This document shows, in pieces, positions 1 through 13,046 of a stretch of 64,000 nt of DNA; position 1 is the stretch's first letter; each line of letters starts with the position of its first letter. Location: contig JASEVX010000003.1 of assembly GCA_031761405.1 (NCBI GenBank), forward strand, positions 61,575,465 to 61,639,464. The letters are read 5' to 3'. The notes beneath the pieces are model-generated. The model was not told where the DNA came from. It saw only the letters and a list, made by a program, of their open reading frames with translations, and searched no databases. This stretch comes from Serripes groenlandicus. Lineage: Eukaryota; Mollusca; Bivalvia; Cardiida; Cardiidae. The position numbers and the translations under genes were made by a program.

Positions 1-300
1 CGCTTGTTCGTTGCCTGGCCGGGTAATATACCAAAGACTTATATAATGGCAGTAATGGCAGTAGTATGCTATCCCCTCTTTGCCATCAGGCATTCTTTGT
101 TGTGGCAGGTCGCTTGTTCGTTGCCTGGCCGGGTAATATACCAAAGACTTATATGATGGCAGTACTGGAGGTAATGGCTATCCCTTCTTTGCCATCAGGA
201 TTGTGGTGTTAGCATTACGACTGACTCGATAATGTCAAGATAAATAGACCAGTAGTACATGCACTGGTAACTGACCTAGGAAACATCGTGATATAACTGA
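1..300 (+). repeat. S-B tRNA-headed SINE, with internal ~110-bp tandem duplication
   Basis: Family S-B copies carry an Arg/Pro-like tRNA head (TAGTGGTAGAGCG, then GTTCGATCCC), a body with CATACCAAAGACT and GCGTTAGCATTACGACTG, and a tail ATATAACTGAAA…GGCGTAAAAC. Here GGCCGGGTAATATACCAAAG occurs twice, 110 bp apart, then the body and tail follow to about 300. The 5' head lies outside the window. Confidence 0.7.
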
Positions 301-343
301 ACAAAATAAACAAAACGTATAACACTATACAAACAATTCACAT

Positions 344-543
344 NNNNNNNNNNNNNNNNNNNNNNNNNNNNNNNNNNNNNNNNNNNNNNNNNNNNNNNNN
401 NNNNNNNNNNNNNNNNNNNNNNNNNNNNNNNNNNNNNNNNNNNNNNNNNNNNNNNNNNNNNNNNNNNNNNNNNNNNNNNNNNNNNNNNNNNNNNNNNNNN
501 NNNNNNNNNNNNNNNNNNNNNNNNNNNNNNNNNNNNNNNNNNN
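344..543. other. Assembly gap (200 N)
   Basis: Exactly 200 unknown bases, the same size as the second gap in the window, so it is a placeholder and not a measured distance. Confidence 0.99.
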
Positions 544-576
544 GATTTAAGGGCATCTCATCCTTTGACAATAGTT

Positions 577-1140
577 TGTTTGATTGATCGATTGATTTGT
601 ATTTAACGCCGTTTTTCAAAAGAATTTCAGTCATATCATGGCGGTCAGTTCACATATCGAGAGCTTGGCGGTGAAACGGTGTGTATACTAAAATTGGTAT
701 TGATTGTACCAAGGTTAATCACCTCGCCATAAAGTCTTTATAGCGTTAAATCATTTTTTCTGTTAAACAATGGAAATTTAGGTGCCATTGCTCGTTCTGA
801 GCAATGGGCATCTAAATTTGCATTGTTTACAAAGGGGTCAAAATTGCCCCAAAACCAGGTTTTTAAAGTAGATTATTAGTTACAACCGTTTCACGCCAAG
901 CCCTCGATATGCATTTGTTTTCTGACTCTCTCAGAATAGTACCTGACGCAACAGTCTTTCTAAAAAGATGCCTGCGGTTCACATAGACTGTAAGCCCATT
1001 GGTGGAAGATGAATGACGCTTGTGACATTAACCCTTGGTCAAACGTCCGATGGAATGTTGGACGAGCTTGGGTTCAAACGCACAAACCCTGGATGGACAT
1101 CCGCAACGCTACCGACTGAAACTACCGGGACTCGGGGACC
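577..1140 (-). repeat. S-A tRNA-headed SINE split by an R3 MITE
   Basis: Family S-A has, on its own strand, a tRNA head with box A TAGCTCAGTCGGTA and box B GTTCGAATCCC, a body, and a tail ending in GGCGTTAAAYCCCAATCAATC. This copy is in minus orientation and is interrupted at 657-907 by an R3 element flanked by TA on both sides; SINE sequence resumes in register afterwards. Confidence 0.75.
657..907. mobile_element. R3 MITE (TA-flanked, central hairpin)
   Basis: Family R3: about 250 bp, terminal inverted repeats TCGAGGGCTTGGCGTGAAAC, flanked by TA in three of four full copies, as in Tc1/mariner-type MITEs. The centre carries a hairpin built on TTGCTC N5 GAGCAA. No coding sequence. This copy sits inside an S-A SINE. 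Confidence 0.8.
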
Positions 1141-1165
1141 TTTGATAACAGCTGTATAGCTTAAG

Positions 1166-1716
1166 ACTAAGCTTGCATTTGTATACAATATAAGCACGGT
1201 AGACTCTGTGTATACTATGTGCACTTCTCATGTAGAAATCGTTAATACAGTATTCCTATAATACGACGTAAGGAATTGTATAAATCTAAGATTTAAAGAG
1301 TAAACCACAAACTCTTAGTAACGTAATGTTTCATTTACATATTGACTTTATTTAACCAGTTGCGATATGACGTTTAGAAGAAAAGTATACGGAGATCAAT
1401 TACTTAACAATGAATTCCATTAAATGTCACATACAGGAGAAGTTCATTTACACAGTTCGACAATTCCTTACGAAAACAGACCAACTAACCGTACTAGTAG
1501 CTATGCTAACGCGTTGTAAACATTATTCAACTATCGTAGTATTATAAAAATAGATATTTAACTCTCGGTACCAAATCTCATCATAAACAAAATATATCAA
1601 CCTATTAATATTAAACTTATCCTGCCCAGAGAACAGTGTGGACTGAGATCGGTGTGCATATTGACACAGTAGCTATTTTTCTACATACTTATCATACTAT
1701 ACGGTAGTTTCCAAAA
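1166..1716. other. No feature recognised
   Basis: AT-rich unique-looking sequence between the split SINE and the (TC)n tract; no convincing reading frame, hairpin or repeat seen. Confidence 0.6.
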
Positions 1717-1721
1717 TTGCA

Positions 1722-2712
<991 letters not shown>

Positions 2713-2739
2713 CCTCGTATGACCCTATCGGGAATTAAA

Positions 2740-3510
2740 CCGACAACCTCCCGAACCGAGGCGATTGAGTTGCAGCTTTTATTTCTCTCACTATAATCGA
2801 AGTATCTATACTATGATCAACACAAATACATGAAAGATATATACTATATTTGATGTTTTGTCCTATATTTCTCATAACTGTTATGCCGCTTTTAATCGGA
2901 CGACGACAAAATATCATTAAAATCTCGGATGTTTTCCTTTCTTAATGTTACTTGGTATACTTGGCATCTTTTTCTCTAAATACCCCCCGTGGAACATGGT
3001 AGAAATGTCGCTCTTAAAACACGAGGAAAGAATGCGACAAATAACTATAGAGTGCCGTGTTGTAGTTGCTTTTTGCTACCCAAAGAGGATTTCGAAAAAA
3101 AAAAAAACATATTTTATGTTTTCTACAAAACCGGCACACGACTCGATCTGCCATTCTGCTAGATTGCATTGCTTTCCATCACGTTCTATCTATTTTTAAT
3201 CCACAATAACTGTCTTTTCTAAACTAAATTACGATGTGGAACATAAATAATGATGTTCTTTGTTAAATTTGAAGGACTACAGAGATTCCTTTAATCCTTT
3301 TATGCTGCAGGCGACTTTTGGAAACATTGTGACAAAAGAAACAATGTTCATAATGAGCAAAACATTATTTTTTAATTCTTTTTAGTTAATTACACTTACA
3401 TTTATAGTGATTTTCCATGGTTTTCCCAAGATGTATTTTAAGGTCGTCTGCCCAGATTTGTAGTATGTATGAACGCGTAAGTCGGAGTGTATGCTTAGTT
3501 TTTAATCGTT
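2740..3510. other. No gene recognised
   Basis: Short open frames only. A tRNA-like GGGAATTAAACCGACAACCTC near 2730 may be a scrap of an SINE head. Confidence 0.5.
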
Positions 3511-3516
3511 AGTCAA

Positions 3517-3990
3517 GCACGTTGTAGTGGTAGAGCTCCCGCCTCGATTACAAATTTGATTGATTGATTGATTGATTGGGGTTTAACGCCGTTTTTAACA
3601 ATTTCTCAGTCATATCACGGCGGCAAGTTCACCTACTCATATGTTTCCTGGTTTTCGCACACCAGTCCACACAACAATCTTCCCAAGCAACTGGCTGCTT
3701 TTACACAAAGTCTTAGCCCATTGGTGATAACGAATGACGCAAAATGACTTTTGTCAAACGTCGGAAAGAAAGTTAGCCGAGACGGGATTCGAACTCACAA
3801 CCCCTGGATTGACAGCCCGCGTCGTTACCGACTGAGCTACCGGGACTCTCGATTACGGATCGATTATGTCGATCTCCGGCCGGGATCATACCAAAGACTA
3901 TAACAATGGTAGTAATTGCTTTCCCTTCTTGGCGCTCAGGATATTAAGGTTTACACAATGACTAAATCGCTGGAGAACATGTCCTTTCCC
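3517..3990 (+). repeat. S-B SINE, host of the nested S-A copy
   Basis: Head GTAGTGGTAGAGCTCCCGCC at 3525-3545, interrupted by S-A, resuming with GGCCGGGATCATACCAAAGA; the 3' part is lost before an R3 element. Confidence 0.72.
3551..3848 (-). repeat. S-A SINE nested in an S-B SINE
   Basis: Complete S-A copy: tail TTGATTGATTGATTGATTGG at left, tRNA head (GAGCTACCGGGACT on this strand) at right. TCGATTAC occurs on both sides (a target duplication of about 8 bp), and S-B sequence continues on both sides. Confidence 0.82.
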
Positions 3991-4006
3991 TTTGCCCTAA
4001 AGAAGT

Positions 4007-4253
4007 TCGAGGGCTTGGCGTGAAACAGTTGTAACTAAAAACCTATTTTGAAAACCCTGGTTTAGGGGCAGTTTCGATCCCTTTGTAAACAATACAAATT
4101 TAGGTGCCATTGCTCAGAACGAGCAATGGCACCTCAATTTCCATTGTTTACCAAGAAAAATGTTTTAACGCTTATAAAGACTTTATAGCGAGGTGATTAA
4201 ACTTGTTAAAAGAATGCCAATTTAGTTACAACCGTTTCACGCCAAGCCCTCGA
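4007..4253. mobile_element. R3 MITE
   Basis: Full-length, both inverted ends present; central hairpin TTGCTCAGAACGAGCAA. Flanks are TT/GT rather than TA. Confidence 0.8.
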
Positions 4254-4477
4254 GTTGCTGGAAGTGTATAGGTCAAATTACGCGAAATAAATCCGCGGAC
4301 ACATGCTTATCAAATATTCCATAAAACAAGCTTTGTTTGCGTAGAAATGAGTGTATAGTTTTACCAGAATGCATTGCATATATGACATTGACTTTAAATT
4401 CATGTATATCTGCTGCAGTGCAAATGATTGATGTTATTGATTTTTTAGTAATTTCGACCTTGTTTTGAATGAATGAA

Positions 4478-4650
4478 TGAATGAATGTATATTGTTTTAT
4501 GGCGCATCGACAGCTAAGGTCATTTAGCGCGCAATTAAATTTAATTATTCATGATCCCTGGGTAAACAAACCAGTACTAGGCTAGAAAATGTGCCTTGCC
4601 CAAGGGCACTCCACCATGACCGTAGTGCCGCGACTGGGGATCGATAAATA
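4478..4650 (-). repeat. S-C tRNA-headed SINE
   Basis: Family S-C, read on its own strand, has GGCCTAGTGGTTAG…GTTCGATCCC (tRNA-like boxes), GCCCTTGGGCAAGGCACATT, CCTAGTACTGGTTTGTTTAC and a tail GTGATATAACTGAAATAATG…GGCGTAAAAC. This copy is inverted and lacks most of the head. Confidence 0.72.
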
Positions 4651-5198
4651 ATTGTCTTTGACGATTTTATAAGTGTTTATCAGGACATAAATCATGCTTC
4701 AATGGTCCTGTATATGTCATAAAGTCAAGCACTCAGATCGCGTCAAATGAAAATCCGTATTTGGCATTGTTTTCTAACTAATAAAAACGTACGCTATAAT
4801 GCAGAAATCTCTTTAACTGACTATGATTCTAGCTTTTTGTAACGAAACAGTAATATATCTGCGCGAACTGAACACGTAAATGAGCACTTCTGGTCGACAA
4901 ATAGTCCAAAGAAAAGTACAAATCAAGAAAGTGTACATAAAATGTATTTAATTATTGAGTAACAAGCAATTCAATGGCTGATTCCCCTTTAAGAAAAGAT
5001 ATTTAAACACCTGAAAGAGTCCATTTAACTTCATGTTCCACGGTCAATATTGACGCAGGCCACTTCTTTCTGTAACCGTATATAAACATATCGCATTGTA
5101 CAGTGTATTTCCTTATGGTCAGGCGAAAAGGGGTTTTCCGGCGTATGCGATCAGTGAAGACTCGGATGACCCCCGGGCATCCTCGTTCACTGTCTCGA

Positions 5199-5440
5199 TG
5201 CTGTTTCGTGGGTTCCATGCCCAGGCCGGAACATACCAAATATATCAATTGTAATACTGATTGCCATCCTTCCTTCGCGCTTAGGATTGTGGCGTTAGCA
5301 TTACAACTGACTGACTGGTGTTAGTATAAATGGACCAGTAAAGTATTGGAAACTTACCCGGGGAACGGCGTGATATAACCGAGAAAGTGTTGAAAGCTAC
5401 GTAAAAGACCAAGCAATCAATTAATTAATTCCTGTTAATT
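5199..5440 (+). repeat. S-B SINE
   Basis: GGCCGGAACATACCAAA body and GGCGTGATATAACCGAGAAA tail; head degraded. Confidence 0.7.
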
Positions 5441-5482
5441 ATTTAAAATTCACAGTAACGTCGAAAACAGCTTGAAGCGTAC

Positions 5483-5707
5483 TTAACCCTTTCCCTTATA
5501 CGACAATTCTGCAGCAGACGACATTGAACATATTTTGTCAACAAATAGAAAATCTCTATAATTGAATGGACAACCTATGACGTGGAAAACATTGTGGCAA
5601 AAGGAGAAATTGCTCGTTTTGAGCAATTTCTTCTTTTGTCACTATGTCTTCAAAAAGCTGTCTGCTGCAGAGGCGTCAGAAAACGTCTATATAAGGGAAA
5701 GGGTTAA
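5483..5707. mobile_element. R1 MITE (TTAA-flanked, central hairpin)
   Basis: Family R1: about 230 bp, TTAA at both ends, terminal inverted repeats CCCTTTCCCTCATAC, a second inverted pair (TCTGCAGCAGACGAC / GTCTGCTGCAGA) inside these, and a central hairpin TTGCTCGTTTTGAGCAA. TTAA targets and CCC ends are hallmarks of piggyBac-type elements (family knowledge). No open frame of note. Confidence 0.85.
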
Positions 5708-5845
5708 TGTGGCCTTCTTATCATGCTCCCTTTTATTGGACGCCGAGTTGCAGTTACGAAAATACCTCATTTCAACTTAAGTAGTAATTGTGTATACATT
5801 TACGAAGGCAGAAAGTGGCCCTTAACCCAAATGATCCGTTGACGG

Positions 5846-6105
5846 GTTTGATTGTTTGTTGTTTTATGCCGCTTATAGCAACGTTTCAGTTATATCGCCG
5901 CGTTTCTTGGGTAAATAACAAGAACTACTGATCCAGTAATCCTGACAACAGCTAGTCAGTCGTAATGCTAACCCCCCGCAACCATGAGCGTCAAGGAGGG
6001 CAGCCATTACTACCAGTGTTAATGTCTTTGGTATGACCCCGACCGGGGGATCGAACCCGCGACCTCCCGCACCCGAGGTGAACGCTTCACCACCACACAT
6101 CCGAA
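5846..6105 (-). repeat. S-B SINE
   Basis: Tail TTGTTTGTTGTTTTATGCCG at left, box B GGGGGATCGAACCCGCGACC, head to about 6105. Confidence 0.78.
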
Positions 6106-6290
6106 GCGATCTTGCGGGCGATATGACTATTGAACGTATTATGTAAGTTATTGGAGTCGTACCATTGGGACAAGGTACACCTCGGCATTTCGGAACAGTG
6201 TTAGCTCAGACCACCTTATACATCTGCACCGTCCTATCAGAATCTACACACGTTGACACACAGGGTTCTCTACAAGCTTGTGTGAGTAAT

Positions 6291-6537
6291 ATGAGCCGTT
6301 CCACAAGAAAACCAACATTGCGTAAAGTATCGACCCGGATGAGCATAAGCATGCCGCGCAGGCTAACCCGGACAGACACTTTTCGCCTCCTGCGGATTTT
6401 CTGTTTCAGAAACCATTACTCTATACCTCTATCCCCCCTAAGACGGAATGTGTCGACCCGGATTAGCAGGCTGATCTGGATTGATACATTACGCATAGTC
6501 CATAAAGTTTTTTGTTTTTTTCGTGGAACGGCTCATA
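6291..6537. mobile_element. R4 MITE (GAGCCGTCCCGCGAGAAAAC ends)
   Basis: Family R4: 240-270 bp, terminal inverted repeats ATGAGCCGTYCCRCGAGAAA, body with GACACATTCCGTCTCAG and CAGAAAATCCACAGGAGGCG, and an internal hairpin AGCCTGCGC N5 GCGCAGGCT. It is the most frequent element in the window. Confidence 0.8.
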
Positions 6538-6544
6538 CGTGAAT

Positions 6545-8300
6545 GGTGTATACGTTGACCAGACTGTGCGGATACACAGGCTCGTCTGAATTTACTCTGT
6601 TTAATAAAGCACAGACGGGTTAATACGTTTGACAATTTTGTTCATGGACGTTTTTGTGCGGGGAATTAAATCGCGGTCACAATACACCAAATAAATTTCC
6701 TTCGTTGTTTCCATGTAGATCAACCAGCTTCAATCCTCGTTTGTCACATTTTCTAAGCGTTTCCCAGGTATATACACACCATATATCATTGAACAGAGAT
6801 ACCTCTTACCTTTAAAATAATCCATAGAAAATGGTGGGTCATGCATTATGCAAGAAATAACTCGCTCTGTGAAGATGGGGACCGTCCTTTTTACCACAAT
6901 CCAGCTAGGCTGAAACTGGGTTTCCACATCCTCTACTTTCACTTTCACACAAGGTCAAAATACCTAAAATGATCAAATCAAACAGTTCCAGTTCATTCTC
7001 TACATATTTACAAAGAGTTTACACCCATTGTCACATATTCAATGCAGTCTGGGCCAGATGTACAACCATTTCTAGGCAAACAAAGGTTTGTTTAGGGACT
7101 ACGGTACTTAAATTCATTTCCGTTACCAAGTTTGATTCCAGCTACTTATGAATTTCATCATCACTATTTTAACTATGAAATACATGTATGAGTTATCAAT
7201 ATTCATTGTCGAACTGTCATTTGACTTGAATGTTCATGTTTTGAAGCTGTAATATGCGGTGCTAAGGATTGTTTTTGTCAAATAACAAAAACGAAATCGA
7301 CTAGTTCAATGCCACTTTGGAGAACATCGAAATATAATGTCATGACAGCTGGCTAGCTCTTAAGATTGCCTTCTAATAGCATTAACAAAAGAAGCATTAA
7401 CTAATTATATAGAGTCTTCGTGAGGATATTAACGTGTTATGCTTGACAAAAAATCTACCTTATACCATTTTTGATATGTGTAGAACATAGCTGATCTGGA
7501 TCTACACTGATCGCAGGAATTTTACAGAAAAAATAGACAAGACTAGAACATAGATCATATATTGATTTCAACTTACTATTCCATATTAGTTAGTACAGAA
7601 ATGGAAAAAGGAAATTTAAAATAAGTTCCTTTATGAAAAACAGGCCAGTGACAATCTCATACCAAAAACCTCAGAACTCAGAACTGCTGCTACGCTGTTT
7701 TAAAAAGACAGAACAGTTCCAGGATTAATTAGTTCGAGTTAAAAAATACATTCGAAGTATCACATGTTCGAGTTATCGAGGGTCCACTCTAGAATAAAGG
7801 GTACAAAGGTTTCTTGTACATTTTTATAAAAGAAATGTTAAAATATCAAAACTACTAAAATTAACATCGTTTTATTTACCGAATCGTTTCTATATTTGGT
7901 GTTAAAAAGACTGAATAAACACGAATGGTGGACCGTTGGACTGTTTTCATCATATTTACGTTTCTATGTTTGGATACTATTGAATACCTTATTTATCTTG
8001 AACTTTGGACAATTGAAAAACATAAATTTACTTTGTGAAGGGTGTACTTTTAAGGTTTTTGTAATATCGATTGATTTATAAGGATCGACGACAAGTTGTA
8101 TGAATCGTTCTATTACAAATCATTTTTAAAGTCAATTGAATCAATCCCATGAGACACGGGATTACTTTCGTGATGGAATTAAAAATAATATCACATAGTG
8201 TGATTGTACTGGAACTTTAGAACAGGGAGCATTAATAACATAGTTCTGGTAGGCACATTTTGAATTCAATATTCTGTTATCTATCTTCTTCTACTGTAGT
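6545..8300. other. No gene recognised
   Basis: Unique-looking AT-rich DNA. CAGACTGTGCGGATACACAG at 6558 resembles CAGACTGTGTGGATGTACAG at 18709, hinting at a further weak dispersed repeat. Confidence 0.5.
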
Positions 8301-8317
8301 ATCTATGAATCCAACGG

Positions 8318-8522
8318 GGCCGAATAGTAAGCGTCGAGGATTTGAAACCAGGCGTCCAGGGTTCGATCCAAAGTCAATGCGCAACGGTTATGATGGAGTG
8401 CCCTTGGGAAAGGCAAATTTTCCTAGCCTAGTACTGGTTTGTTTATCCAGGGATCATTGAATAAGTGAACTATCGTCGTATTAAAACTGAAATAATGTTG
8501 AAAACGGCGTATAAAACAAAGA
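8318..8522 (+). repeat. S-C SINE
   Basis: AGGGTTCGATCCAAAG box B, GTGCCCTTGGGAAAGGCAAA, tail to GGCGTATAAAACAAAG. Confidence 0.72.
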
Positions 8523-8539
8523 AAATGTGGTATCTAATC

Positions 8540-8790
8540 CGTTCGACTCCCGTGGTTAGTGGGTTCTACCTTTTAATCCAAAACGTCTCGTGTAATGGCT
8601 GGGACAACTGACAAGTATTAGTTACTATTAGTATTAGTATTAGTATTAGTATAAGTATTAGTATTAGTTACAACTAATTAGTATTAGTTGTCCCAGGTAC
8701 TGGTTAGTTAATCCAGAAAACAGAAATCGATCGTAATTCATATAAGCTGAAAGCTCGTTTCGCCATTGATTTTAAACAGATCAGTTTAAG
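8540..8790 (+). repeat. tRNA-headed SINE-like repeat (S-D) with (TATTAG)n inside
   Basis: GTGGGTTCTACCTTTTAATCC to AAGCTGAAAGCTCGTTTCGC, related to 20345-20520. A TATTAG microsatellite (8625-8690) is embedded between two GGACAACT/AGTTGTCC arms. Confidence 0.55.
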
Positions 8791-8825
8791 CTGACTACTG
8801 CTTGTTACACCTTCTTCTATGTTAT

Positions 8826-9066
8826 ATTGATTATGTCAGTCAGCCTCGAGTCCGGGAGGTCGTGGGTTCGATCACAGGCCGGGTCATACCATACACTTTT
8901 AAAATGGTAGTAATTGCTGCCAAGGTGCTAAGATTTGTGGCGTTAGCATTACGACTAACTTGCTGGTGTCAGGGTGAATGGGTCAGTAGTACTGGTAACT
9001 TACCCAGATAACGCCGGGATATAACAAAGCAAATATTGAAAGCGACCTATAACACCAAATAATCAA
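8826..9066 (+). repeat. S-B SINE
   Basis: GGTCGTGGGTTCGATCACAG box B, body GCGTTAGCATTACGACT, tail to CACCAAATAATCAAT. Confidence 0.78.
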
Positions 9067-9155
9067 TTATTAATTATCTATATACTATATATACTAACAC
9101 ATGTTTTTCATAGACACTCTTCATGGGCATTCAAAATCGTCTGAAGCAGATACTT

Positions 9156-9417
9156 GTGCCGGCCCGCAAGAAACCCAACATTATGGCCTCTGCGTAAAGT
9201 ATCGATCCAGATCAGCCTGCGCAGTCCGCGCAGACTGAACCGGGCCGACACATTCCGTCTCAGGGGGGATGAAGGCATAGAGTAATGATTCTTGAAACAG
9301 AAAAGCCACAGGAGGCGAAATGTGTATATCCGGCTAAGCCTGCGCGGTATGCTTAGGATGATCCGGGTCCATACTTCACGCAGAGTCCACACTGTTGGTT
9401 TTCTTGCGGGACGGCTG
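9156..9417. mobile_element. R4 MITE
   Basis: Both ends present (left degraded to GCCGGCCCGCAAGAAA); internal hairpin intact. Confidence 0.78.
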
Positions 9418-9521
9418 ACTTAAAGATGCATCAGTATGTTGAAAATCGATAATGATTTATGGATGCCCTAACTGATTCAAATCGACACTCGGCACAAACA
9501 AATACATCATGGTTTATTTTA

Positions 9522-9935
9522 GATTTCACAAATTTATTATGTTGCATGCTATATATATTTCACGAATGTATTGTGTTGAAAGTTATGCTTCGCAATTAAT
9601 TTGTGTTGTAGTTTATGTTTCACAAATCTATTATGACGAGTTTTATGTTTCACAAATTCATTATGTTTTATCTTATGTTTAACAAATATATTGTGTTATA
9701 AGTTATACTTCGCAAATAAATTGTGTTGTATCTTATGTTTCATAAATGTATTATGTTGAGTTTTATGTTTCACAAATTGATTATGTTGTACCAAGTATGT
9801 TTCACAAATATATTGTCGTGTATTTTATGTTTCACAAATGAATTGTCGTAAATGTTATGTTTCACAAATTCATTGTCGTGAGCTTTATGTTTCATAAATA
9901 TTGTCGTAAATGGCATGTTTCACAAATATATAGCG
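9522..9935. repeat. AT-rich minisatellite, ~30-bp unit
   Basis: About a dozen imperfect repeats around TTATGTTTCACAAATATATT followed by GTGTTGTA-type spacers. Confidence 0.85.
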
Positions 9936-10350
9936 GTGCGTTTTTATGAAACACGTCTAATATGTAATTTTATTATATACCTAATTTATACGTCCAATCG
10001 TAGACGCTCATTCGAATCATGTGACCGTACAATATATTTCCGTATCGGGACGCAAGCGCGTACAAAATAACCCGTATTTTTTCGTATTGTACGATTCACA
10101 GGTCCCATGTTAAACCTATGATAAAGACCGAAACACGTGAAAAGGTTCCGAATGAAAGTCTGAATCGACAGGCGTTCTAGATAAAGCGTTACGATAAAGC
10201 TCCTGTTGTCACCGGATCATCATTGTCGTTTGCAAACAAGGAGTAACACTGAAACTAAAATGTTATCCGATTCTGAAATAGATGACTTTGTAATTGAACA
10301 GAAACCAAAAAACACTGTGAAAAATTAGGTATAGAATAAAAAGATCATTT

Positions 10351-10496
10351 AACAGTGTTCTGTACAATACGGAATATATTTGGACTCGTACACAGCTTGG
10401 AAAATCATATTGGACTCGCCTAGCGGCTCGTCCAATATGATTTTCCAAGCTGTGTACTCGTCCAAATATATATCCGTATTGTACAGAACACTGTTA
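10351..10496. repeat. 146-bp foldback palindrome
   Basis: Arms of about 70 bp starting TAACAGTGTTCTGTACAATA and meeting at ACTCGCCTAGCGGCTCGT. A looser related palindrome lies at about 10027-10097 (GTACAATATATTTCCGTAT arms). Confidence 0.9.
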
Positions 10497-10803
10497 AATA
10501 ACCTATAAATATTAGCTATTCACGAGGTCATGATGGCAAGACGTATTGAATAACATGGTGTAACTATAGAATATTTTGAATAGAAATTAACTTATTACTT
10601 TCATCTTTCAATATAATAATTCAATATTAACCCTTATTCTAATACAGTCCTTTTGCTGTCTTTATTGCAGACGAATTTTAAAAAATAAGCCGTTTCGGCT
10701 TTTTCACAATTATAATACTATGTAAAAAATATAGAGCTTTATATATAGAAATTTCCAGATTTAATTTGATATAAGAAATTTTCGAAGCAAATAACTCTTT
10801 CCC

Positions 10804-11036
10804 CTAACCCTTTCCCTCATACGACAATTCTGCAGCAGACGATTTTAAACATATTTTGTCAAAAAATAGAAAAATCTCTATAATTGAATGGATAACCTAT
10901 GACTAAAACTGGAAAACATTGTGGCAAAAGAAGAAATTGCTCATTTTGAGCAATTTCTTCTTTTGTCACTATGTTTTTTACAAAAAACCGTCTGCTGCAG
11001 AGTCGTCAGAAAGCGTCTATGTGAGGGAAAGGGTAA
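10804..11036. mobile_element. R1 MITE
   Basis: Full-length; hairpin TTGCTCATTTTGAGCAA; terminal TTAA degraded to CTAA and GTAA. Confidence 0.8.
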
Positions 11037-11169
11037 ATTGAATAGTGAAATGTTCCCATATCGACCTGCCATTGTTAATCCAGTGATTCGGGTGTCTCCA
11101 TGTATCAAGATATAATCATATCCATTATACAATCTATTTGAGCTTCACCCTTATCCTGTAATATGCGAG

Positions 11170-12015
11170 TTTAACCCTTCTCCCACATACAACAAATCTG
11201 CAGCATATGGCTACGAACACACCTAGGCAAAAGTATGGAATTAATACAAGTTTCATTAATGCATATATAGATGAAAACATTGTGGGAAAAAGGGAGAAAT
11301 TGCTTATTATAATGACATTTGTAAACATATAGACACTATAACAGCCTGCACATTACTCGTGTATAATCCTTCCTCACATGCAAACGCTTTAGGACGCCTA
11401 TGCGGAGGACGACTTTTGAAAAACATTGCAATCAAATCGAGTACTTTCTCCGTTTGCCAAATGTTTTCACTTTTTCATCTGTAATAATACTTTCATTTAT
11501 AAAAAGTGTACATGATTTTGCCTTAGTAGATGTGTTTAAGTCTTACTTTGCAGATTTGTTTTTATGTGCTAAAGGGTTGAATATGTAGTAGAATATACCC
11601 CATAGGGTTACATGTTACCTATTCCCACTTACAACATATATATCTGCAGCTGACAACTTTGAATAAATATTCGCAAAAAACATGGAAAATCTCTATAAAT
11701 GAAAGTTCGAATAAAGTTGAAAATATTGTGGCAAAATGTGAAATTTCTGGTTTCGACAATTTCACATTTTTCCACAATGTTTTCAATGTTTTAACTCTTT
11801 CACACATACAACATATCGAAGCAGACGACTTTAAAATCATCTAGGCAAAAATATGGAAAATCTCTATGAATAAAAGTGTACTTATTGAATCAATTTGATA
11901 ATATTGTGGCAAAATGAGAAAGTTCTGATTTCGAGCAATTTCGCCATTTGCCACAATGTTTTCAAAAGTCGTCTGCTACAGAGTTGTCAGAAAGCGCCTA
12001 TATGTGGCAAAGGGA
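11170..12015. mobile_element. Cluster of diverged R1-like elements
   Basis: At least three decayed R1-type pieces in a row (starting near 11170, 11620 and 11806), recognised by CCCACATACAACA…CTGCAG and GTCGTCTGCTACAG motifs. No complete hairpins. Confidence 0.55.
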
Positions 12016-12559
12016 TCATCACAATTTACATGTGCTTTAAATTGTTCACGATTTAAAATCACATTTGCTAACAATGTAGACAATGATCAGCTTACATCTT
12101 CGTTGGTCGATATTTTTTACTCTCTTGTATAAATATGTAGCAAAACTTACTTTTGATGACAGGAGTCGCAGGAATTTAGCGGGCGGATAAAGGGTTAAAT
12201 ATAAAATTAACTACATTCTACAGATTGGGAGGTGGCTCTTGATGGATTATGCTAAGAGTATTTACAGTGGCTGGGACGTGTTAGTGGGTCTTCAGTTCGG
12301 GGTCATCGTCAGACGTTTCTAAATAGTGGCATTTTTAAATCCCATAATTATGCAGACGCACTTTGAAACATCTGCAGCCGTCGACTTTTGAAAATCTTGT
12401 GACAAAAGGAGAAAATAGCTTTTATTGAAAAAAATTATTCATTTTTTTGCCGCATTTGTGTTTACGCAATATTCAATACTTACACTTAAAGAGATTTGTC
12501 ATACTTTTTCCTCGATATTTAAGTCTTATCCTGAATATTTGTTGTATGTCGGAAAGACT

Positions 12560-12767
12560 TTAACCCTTTTTCTCATACAACAATTCTGCAGCAGACGACT
12601 TTGCACATATTTGGTCTACAAATAGAAAATCTCTATAATTGAATGGATAAGCTATGACTTAAACTGGAAAACATTGTGCCAAAAGGAGAAATTGCTCGTT
12701 TTGAGCAATTTCTTCTTTTGTCACTATGTTTTCAAAAAGCCGTCTGCTGCAGAGGCGTCAGAAAAGG
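12560..12767. mobile_element. R1 MITE, right end truncated
   Basis: Starts TTAACCCTTTTTCTC; core hairpin intact; breaks off after GGCGTCAGAAAAGGG. Confidence 0.75.
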
Positions 12768-13046
12768 GCTTAAAGTTTTTTGGAATATCCGGTATGTTAT
12801 TGCAGGGACATTATATTACAAGTTGTACGCAGGTCTATCGTTATAAGTACGAGAATCAAGGGAAGAATAAAGTTACACATTATAAATGCGAAAACATGTA
12901 ATTAATGGCGGGTTTTCAATAACACCCGTCAAATGATGAATGACGCAAGCGGCTTTGTATCAATAGATAGATCAATTTATTCGAGTAACGTAACGTTGAG
13001 TGAATATCTGGTTACTTGCAGATACATAACTGTTTGATCACATGCC

